Positions 59,612 to 64,000 of a stretch of DNA of 64,000 bases are shown piece by piece (within the stretch, counting starts at the first letter, position 1; the number at the start of each line of letters is the position of its first letter). The notes below the pieces were generated by a model, which had not been told where the DNA came from, did not search any database, and worked only from the letters and a program-made list of their open reading frames with translations. Source of the DNA: Amycolatopsis taiwanensis DSM 45107 (lineage in GTDB: Bacteria > Actinomycetota > Actinomycetes > Mycobacteriales > Pseudonocardiaceae); NCBI RefSeq assembly GCF_000519205.1, contig NZ_KI912602.1:94350-158349 (forward strand). Direction: 5' to 3'. The position numbers and the translations under genes were made by a program.

Positions 59612-60355
59612 GTGCGAGAAGTGAACGCGTTGCGGATGGCGGTGGGCACGCTGACGGCGTTGCCGGTGAAGCCACCGAGGGTGATCAACCGCCGGGTGGC
59701 GGCCGGCGCGATGGTGCTCGCACCGCTGGCGGTGGTACCGCTGGCCGTCCTGGCCGCGGCGACGACGCTGCTTCCGCTGCCCCCACTGGTTTCCGCCGCG
59801 CTGGCGGTCGGCCTGGTCGCCCTGGGCAGCCGGGGACTGCATCTGGACGGGCTCGCCGACACCGCAGACGGGCTCGCTGCCTCCTACGACCGTGAGCGTG
59901 CCCTGGAAATCATGCGACGCGGCGACTCCGGTCCGGCGGGGGTCGCCACGGTGACTCTGCTCCTGATCGTCCAATGTGGAGCGTTGGCGGGCGCGATCGG
60001 CGCGGGGCACGGGGCGGCGACGGCCGGGGTCGCCGTCATCGCCGGCCGGTGCGTGCTCTCCGCCTGCTGCGCGCGGGGCCTGCCCGCGGCGCGCCCGGAG
60101 GGGCTGGGCGCCACGGTGGCCGGAGCCGTGCCGGTCGCCGTGGCCGCGCTGGTCTTCCTGCTCGCCGCGGCACTGGCCGCCGTGGTTCCCGGCTGGCCGT
60201 GGTGGCGGGGACCACTGGCCGTGGCGGTCGCCTACCTCGTTGGCGGGTTGGTGTGTTGGCGCTGTGTCCGCCGGTTCGGCGGTATCACCGGCGACGTTCT
60301 GGGCGCCTGCGTGGAAAGCGCCTTCACCGCCGCCCTCGTCGCCCTCTGCGCCTGA
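59612..60355 (+). CDS. cobS: Adenosylcobinamide-GDP ribazoletransferase (cobalamin synthase)
   Basis: 247 residues, integral membrane. RGLHLDGLADTADGLAASYDRERALEIMRRGDSG (as two adjacent parts) carries the catalytic aspartates; RRFGGITGDVLGACVES is at the C-terminus. About six hydrophobic helices. Joins GDP-cobinamide and ribazole in the last step. GTG start 7 bases after the cobT stop. Completes the cobU-T-S operon. Confidence 0.92.
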   Translation: MREVNALRMAVGTLTALPVKPPRVINRRVAAGAMVLAPLAVVPLAVLAAATTLLPLPPLVSAALAVGLVALGSRGLHLDGLADTADGLAASYDRERALEIMRRGDSGPAGVATVTLLLIVQCGALAGAIGAGHGAATAGVAVIAGRCVLSACCARGLPAARPEGLGATVAGAVPVAVAALVFLLAAALAAVVPGWPWWRGPLAVAVAYLVGGLVCWRCVRRFGGITGDVLGACVESAFTAALVALCA

Positions 60356-60476
60356 CTGTGTTGTCGAATGGCCCTCCAACCGCGCGAATCGCCGAAAACC
60401 GCCCGGACCGGGCGACGACTCGCCGACCTGGCGGGCCTGACCGCGCTTACGTGGCCGGCAAGCACAGAATGGCCCC

Positions 60477-60575
60477 ATGAACGAACCGAGCCACTCCGTG
60501 TCACCCGCCCCGCCCCGCCCGGACCGGCCGGCCGCCACGCACCTGGCCAGGTTCACCGCAAGTAAGCGGGCATAA
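60477..60575 (+). CDS. Possible 32-codon small ORF before the arabinosyltransferase gene
   Basis: ATG at 60477 reads MNEPSHSVSPAPPRPDRP, then AATHLARFTASKRA, then TAA at 60573-60575. It ends 4 bases before the GTG of the next gene. The amino-acid composition is ordinary for high-GC chance frames and there is no clear ribosome site, so it may not be expressed. The spacing alone makes it worth noting. Confidence 0.25.
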   Translation: MNEPSHSVSPAPPRPDRPAATHLARFTASKRA

Positions 60576-60579
60576 TGCG

Positions 60580-63500
60580 GTGAGCATCGAGCCCGACGAA
60601 ACCCCGACCCCCCAAGGCGATAGCGTTCGTTCAATGTGGATGGCCAGCAGGACATCAACCGTAACCCGCACCGAGGTGACCGCGGAAGATCAGCCGACGC
60701 CGCAGACCGCGGACGTGAGCCGGCCGCGAACCCTCCTCTGGCGGACGCTGGCCATCGTGCTCGGCTTGTTCGCCGCCGCCTCCGCGATCGCGTATCCACT
60801 GCTGCCGGTGGTACAGGACACCGCGCGGATCGTGTGGCCCGTGGGCAGTGACACCCGGGCGGTGAACGCCCCGCTGACCGGGTACTGGGCGCAGGACATG
60901 CAGGTCACCGTGCCGTGCCGGACGATCGAGTCCATCGGCGCACGCCAGCCCGGCGGTGCGCTGCTGTTCTCCACGGTCCCGGGCGCGCGCACCGGCAACG
61001 GCGCGGGAATGCAGTTGCGGGTGGAAAACGGCGAACTCGTCGCGTTCAACCGGGGCGAACAGGTGGCCCGCCAGCCGTTGCCCGCCACCGGCTGTGACAT
61101 CGAATACCGCTCGACCGCGACGCACACCACACTCACGGTCGCCGGCACCCCGGTCTACGACGCGGGCGGCGACGTCCGGGCCCGTGTGATCGGCATTTAC
61201 ACCGACATCACCTCCGCCAAGGACCCCATTGACGGGCTGAGCGTGTCGATCACTCCGGACACGCGCTACGAGTCTTCGCCGACGGGCTGGAAGGTCGGCA
61301 TCGGCGTGTTCGGCGTGCTATCGCTGATCGGCTGCCTGGTCGCGGTGAACCGGCTCGACGCGAAGGGCGCCCGCAGCGCCCCCCGGTGGGCGCCGATCGG
61401 CTGGTGGAAGCTCACCGCGCGCGACCTGACCGTGGTCGGCGCGCTCGGCGCCTGGGTGTTCATCGGCCCGGTGACCTCCGACGACGGCTACATCCTCACC
61501 ATGGCCCGGGTCGCCGACCAAGTCGGCTACCTGACCAACTACTACCGCTGGTTCGGCGTCGCCGAGGCGCCGTTCGGCTGGAACGACCACATCTACGAGC
61601 TGATGGCCCAGGTCTCCACGGTGCCGCCGTGGATCCGGCTCCCGTCGTTCCTGCTGGGCGTGATCAGCTGGCTGCTGATCAGCCGCGAGGTGATGCCGCG
61701 GTTGGGTACGCGGATGCGCAACAGCCGGGCTGCCGGCTGGGCGGCGGCCATGGTGTTCCTGGTGTGGTGGATGCCGTTCAACAACGGCGTGCGTCCCGAA
61801 CCGTGGGCCGCGCTGGGTTCGCTCATCGCGCTCTGCGCGGTGGAACGAACGCTGGTGACCCGTCGGCTGCTCCCCCTGTGCCTCGGCCTGATCGGCGCCG
61901 CGTTCGCGCTGGCCGCCACGCCCACCGCACTGATCGCGGTGGCGCCGTTCCTGGTCGCCGCCCGGCCGCTGTTCCAGATGCTGCGCGCCCGCGCCCGCGA
62001 CGGTGGCTGGCTACCGGTCCTCGCGCCGATCGCCGCCGCCGGGTTGATCGTGCTGATCGTCGTCTTCGCCGACCAGACCTTCGCCACAGTGGCCGAGGCG
62101 ACCCGGCTGCGTGGCCAGGTCGGGCCGAACCTTCCGTGGTACGACGAGCTTTCCCGGTACGAGCTGTTGTTCGCCGATAGCGCGGACGGCTCGATGACCC
62201 GCCGTTTCCCCGTGCTGCTCCTCATCCTGTGCACCGGCGCCTGCCTGGTCGTCCTGCTGCGGCGGGGCCGGATCCAGGGCGCGGCGCTCGGCCCCGCCCG
62301 GCGGCTGATCGGCACCACCGCGCTGTTCTTCCTGCTGCTCGCGCTGACCCCGACCAAGTGGACGCACCACTTCGGCGCGTTCGCCGCGGTCGGCTCGGCG
62401 ATGGCCGCGCTGACCGCGCTGGCGACCAGCACGACGGTGCTGCGGTCCAAACGCAACCAGGCGGCCTTCACCGCGGGGCTGCTCGTGGTCTCCGCGCTGG
62501 CCGCTACCGGGCCGAACGCCTACTGGTTCGTGTCCAGCATCGGCGTGCCATGGTTCGACAAGGCGCCGTCGTTCCACGGCATCCACCTGTCCACCGTGCT
62601 GCTGATCGCCGCGGCCGTCGCGACGGTGGTCGCGTTCGTGGAGAACGTGCGCGCCCAGCGACCGGGCCTGCCCCCGCCGGTGACCGAGCGCCGCGGCCTC
62701 GCGCTACGGCTCGGTTCGATCTCCCTGGTCGTGGTGTGTGGTCTGGTCGTGGCGTTCGAGTTCGCCAGCATGGGTAAGGCGATCCAGAAGCAGGCCCACA
62801 GCTACAGCCTGGGCGCGGCGAACGTGTCCCACCTGTTCACGACCAGCTGCAACCTGTCCGACCACGTGATGGTCGAGCAGGACCCGGTGTCCAGCGTGCT
62901 CAAGCCGGTGAACCTCGCGACGGTGCCCGAAGAGCAGACGTCCCAGGCCAATTTCACGTTGCCCCCGCTGGACCAGGACAACGGCAAGACCGACGTCGGC
63001 TTCCACGACGACCCGCGCGGCGACGGCGGCGACCCACTGAGCGAACCGCCGCACGGCTTCACTCTCTCGACGGTGCCGATGTGGAGCAGCTACAACGACA
63101 CCAAGGGCCCGACGGGACGGCTGCGCACCGACTGGTTCGCGCTGCCGGAGGACCGCTCCGGTGACCAGGTCGCGGTGGCGGTGGCGGCTCCGCCGCACAA
63201 GGCGACGAACGTGTCGCTGCAGTTCGGCACGCAAACGCCGCAGGGCGTCCGGGTGGTCAAGACCGAGCAGGTACTGGGCAACGGCGCCGGCACGCCGCAG
63301 AAGACCGGCGACGACGCGGGCAAGTGGACCTGGGTCGACCAGCGAGTGCAGATCGGCGACCTGCCGAAGGACGTGACCGTGGTCCGCGTGGTGGCCCGCG
63401 ACGACGACGTCACCGACGACGGGTGGGTGGCCGTCAGCGCGCCGCGCCTGCCGACGTTCACCACGCTCACCCAGCGTGTCGGCAACGCGCCGGTGTACAC

Positions 63501-63852
63501 GGACTGGCCGGCGGGGTTCGTCTACCCCTGCATGAACCCGGTGGTCTCGCATGATGGCATCACGGAGATTCCCGCCTACCGGATCACGGCGGGCGACTTG
63601 TCCTCCGAAGCCGGCGTCACCGACAACATCGGCGGCGGACCGCTCGGCTGGCTCGAGGAGGTCGCCAAGGAGCCCGAGGTGCCCAGCTACCTGCAGGGCG
63701 ACCCGGGACAGTCGTGGGGCAAGCTGATCCAGGTCGAGCCCTACACCGAGGGTGTCGCGCCGCACGTGGTGCGCGGTCAGCAGGTCCAGTGGGGCTGGTG
63801 GTCACCGGGGCCCGGCCCGCAACAACCGAACGGATCCACCGCGACCCACTGA
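60580..63852 (+). CDS. Arabinosyltransferase (EmbC family, GT53)
   Basis: 1090 residues. An N-terminal Arabino_trans_N part with helix LAIVLGLFAAASAIAYPLL is followed by a GT-C membrane core of about a dozen helices. The catalytic acidic motif TSDDGYILTMARVADQ follows the helix near 290; GVRPEPWAALGSLIAL and LTPTKWTHHFGAFAA are further Emb landmarks. The C-terminal carbohydrate-binding half ends VQWGWWSPGPGPQQPNGS. It adds arabinose from decaprenyl-phosphoarabinose to arabinogalactan or lipoarabinomannan-like polymers; the ethambutol-target family. GTG 60580 is uncertain; CATAAT at 60571-60576 could be a -10 for a shorter start at ATG 60634. Confidence 0.92.
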   Translation: MSIEPDETPTPQGDSVRSMWMASRTSTVTRTEVTAEDQPTPQTADVSRPRTLLWRTLAIVLGLFAAASAIAYPLLPVVQDTARIVWPVGSDTRAVNAPLTGYWAQDMQVTVPCRTIESIGARQPGGALLFSTVPGARTGNGAGMQLRVENGELVAFNRGEQVARQPLPATGCDIEYRSTATHTTLTVAGTPVYDAGGDVRARVIGIYTDITSAKDPIDGLSVSITPDTRYESSPTGWKVGIGVFGVLSLIGCLVAVNRLDAKGARSAPRWAPIGWWKLTARDLTVVGALGAWVFIGPVTSDDGYILTMARVADQVGYLTNYYRWFGVAEAPFGWNDHIYELMAQVSTVPPWIRLPSFLLGVISWLLISREVMPRLGTRMRNSRAAGWAAAMVFLVWWMPFNNGVRPEPWAALGSLIALCAVERTLVTRRLLPLCLGLIGAAFALAATPTALIAVAPFLVAARPLFQMLRARARDGGWLPVLAPIAAAGLIVLIVVFADQTFATVAEATRLRGQVGPNLPWYDELSRYELLFADSADGSMTRRFPVLLLILCTGACLVVLLRRGRIQGAALGPARRLIGTTALFFLLLALTPTKWTHHFGAFAAVGSAMAALTALATSTTVLRSKRNQAAFTAGLLVVSALAATGPNAYWFVSSIGVPWFDKAPSFHGIHLSTVLLIAAAVATVVAFVENVRAQRPGLPPPVTERRGLALRLGSISLVVVCGLVVAFEFASMGKAIQKQAHSYSLGAANVSHLFTTSCNLSDHVMVEQDPVSSVLKPVNLATVPEEQTSQANFTLPPLDQDNGKTDVGFHDDPRGDGGDPLSEPPHGFTLSTVPMWSSYNDTKGPTGRLRTDWFALPEDRSGDQVAVAVAAPPHKATNVSLQFGTQTPQGVRVVKTEQVLGNGAGTPQKTGDDAGKWTWVDQRVQIGDLPKDVTVVRVVARDDDVTDDGWVAVSAPRLPTFTTLTQRVGNAPVYTDWPAGFVYPCMNPVVSHDGITEIPAYRITAGDLSSEAGVTDNIGGGPLGWLEEVAKEPEVPSYLQGDPGQSWGKLIQVEPYTEGVAPHVVRGQQVQWGWWSPGPGPQQPNGSTATH

Positions 63853-63867
63853 TACCGGCAACTCCTC

Positions 63868-63904
63868 GAAGACCTCCTGACCGCACCCCGGTCAGGAGGT
63901 CTTC
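63868..63904 (+). terminator. Terminator of the arabinosyltransferase gene
   Basis: GAAGACCTCCTGACC (63868-63882) and its perfect reverse complement (63890-63904) form a 15-base stem with a 7-base loop, followed by the pyrimidine stretch TCTTTCC. Strong hairpin 16 bases after the stop. Confidence 0.85.
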
Positions 63905-63915
63905 TCTTTCCCCAG

Positions 63916-64000
63916 CGCGAGTCCCACGTTCCCGACGCGCGAGTCCCACGTTCCCGACGCGCGAGTCCCACGTTCCCGACGCGCGAGTCCCACGTTCCCG
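63916..64000 (+). repeat. Family A repeat array, cut by the window end
   Basis: Four units, three of them identical in their core (GCGAGTCCCACGTTCCCGAC, period 22), run to the last base. They share the GCGAGTCCCAC core with the arrays at 16387, 33161 and 57741. Whether the orientation flips, as in those, cannot be seen. Confidence 0.85.

Overview
This window is high-GC actinomycete chromosome, most likely from the Pseudonocardiaceae, with Amycolatopsis as my best guess. The grounds are the GC-rich third codon positions, frequent GTG starts, a WhiB regulator, an EmbC-type arabinosyltransferase, an actinobacterial pca operon, and short intergenic repeat arrays of a kind I associate with that family. 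The genus is inference. I see no rRNA, tRNA, CRISPR, prophage or insertion sequence.

Layout. 1-3680: a truncated glutamine-synthetase-like gene diverges from a non-canonical amidohydrolase; then a membrane protein diverges from an alpha/beta hydrolase-TetR pair across two tandem operators. 3889-11054 (minus): a molybdenum hydroxylase operon of the CoxL form II type (iron-sulfur, molybdenum and FAD subunits, CoxG) preceded by XdhC-like and CoxE-like maturation genes. 11131-16414: a block unrelated to those functions (MarR with a cysteine-rich tail, EamA transporter, FAD monooxygenase with its TetR, AAHS aromatic-acid transporter). 16544-25874 (minus): a complete protocatechuate branch of the beta-ketoadipate pathway, pcaI-J-F-H-G-B-D-C and the IclR regulator pcaR, followed without a gap by a MobA/MocA-like cytidylyltransferase and coxD. 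Molybdenum hydroxylase maturation genes therefore sit at the 3' end of an aromatic catabolic operon. This is the most suggestive functional link in the window.

25959-38424 holds mostly housekeeping and regulatory genes: 2-hydroxyacid dehydrogenase, HAD phosphatase, a cysteine-free HesB-like protein, WhiB, SDR, GNAT, three TetRs, phosphoesterase, VanW protein, DUF5302, a DHA2 exporter diverging from MarR-hydrolase, and a Leu/Val-type dehydrogenase. 38789-50792 contains a secreted sedolisin, an ECF41-type sigma factor with an AhpD-like partner lacking its cysteines, a TetR/SnoaL pair, a large FAD/Fe-S dehydrogenase diverging from a 2-keto-4-pentenoate hydratase-like gene, an SRPBCC protein, and a two-component system. 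51034-63852 contains a small wHTH protein, glutamate synthase gltBD, cobalamin genes cobU-T-S, and the arabinosyltransferase.

The least expected structure is a set of 21-22 bp tandem repeat arrays at seven places. They lie downstream of genes or between convergent genes, never in divergent promoter regions. Several switch orientation in the middle and so form long hairpins. One is translated as heptapeptide repeats at the N-terminus of the cytidylyltransferase, and another encodes the last residues of the AAHS transporter. Many divergent promoters also carry perfect palindromes that look like operators for the adjacent TetR, MarR or IclR genes.
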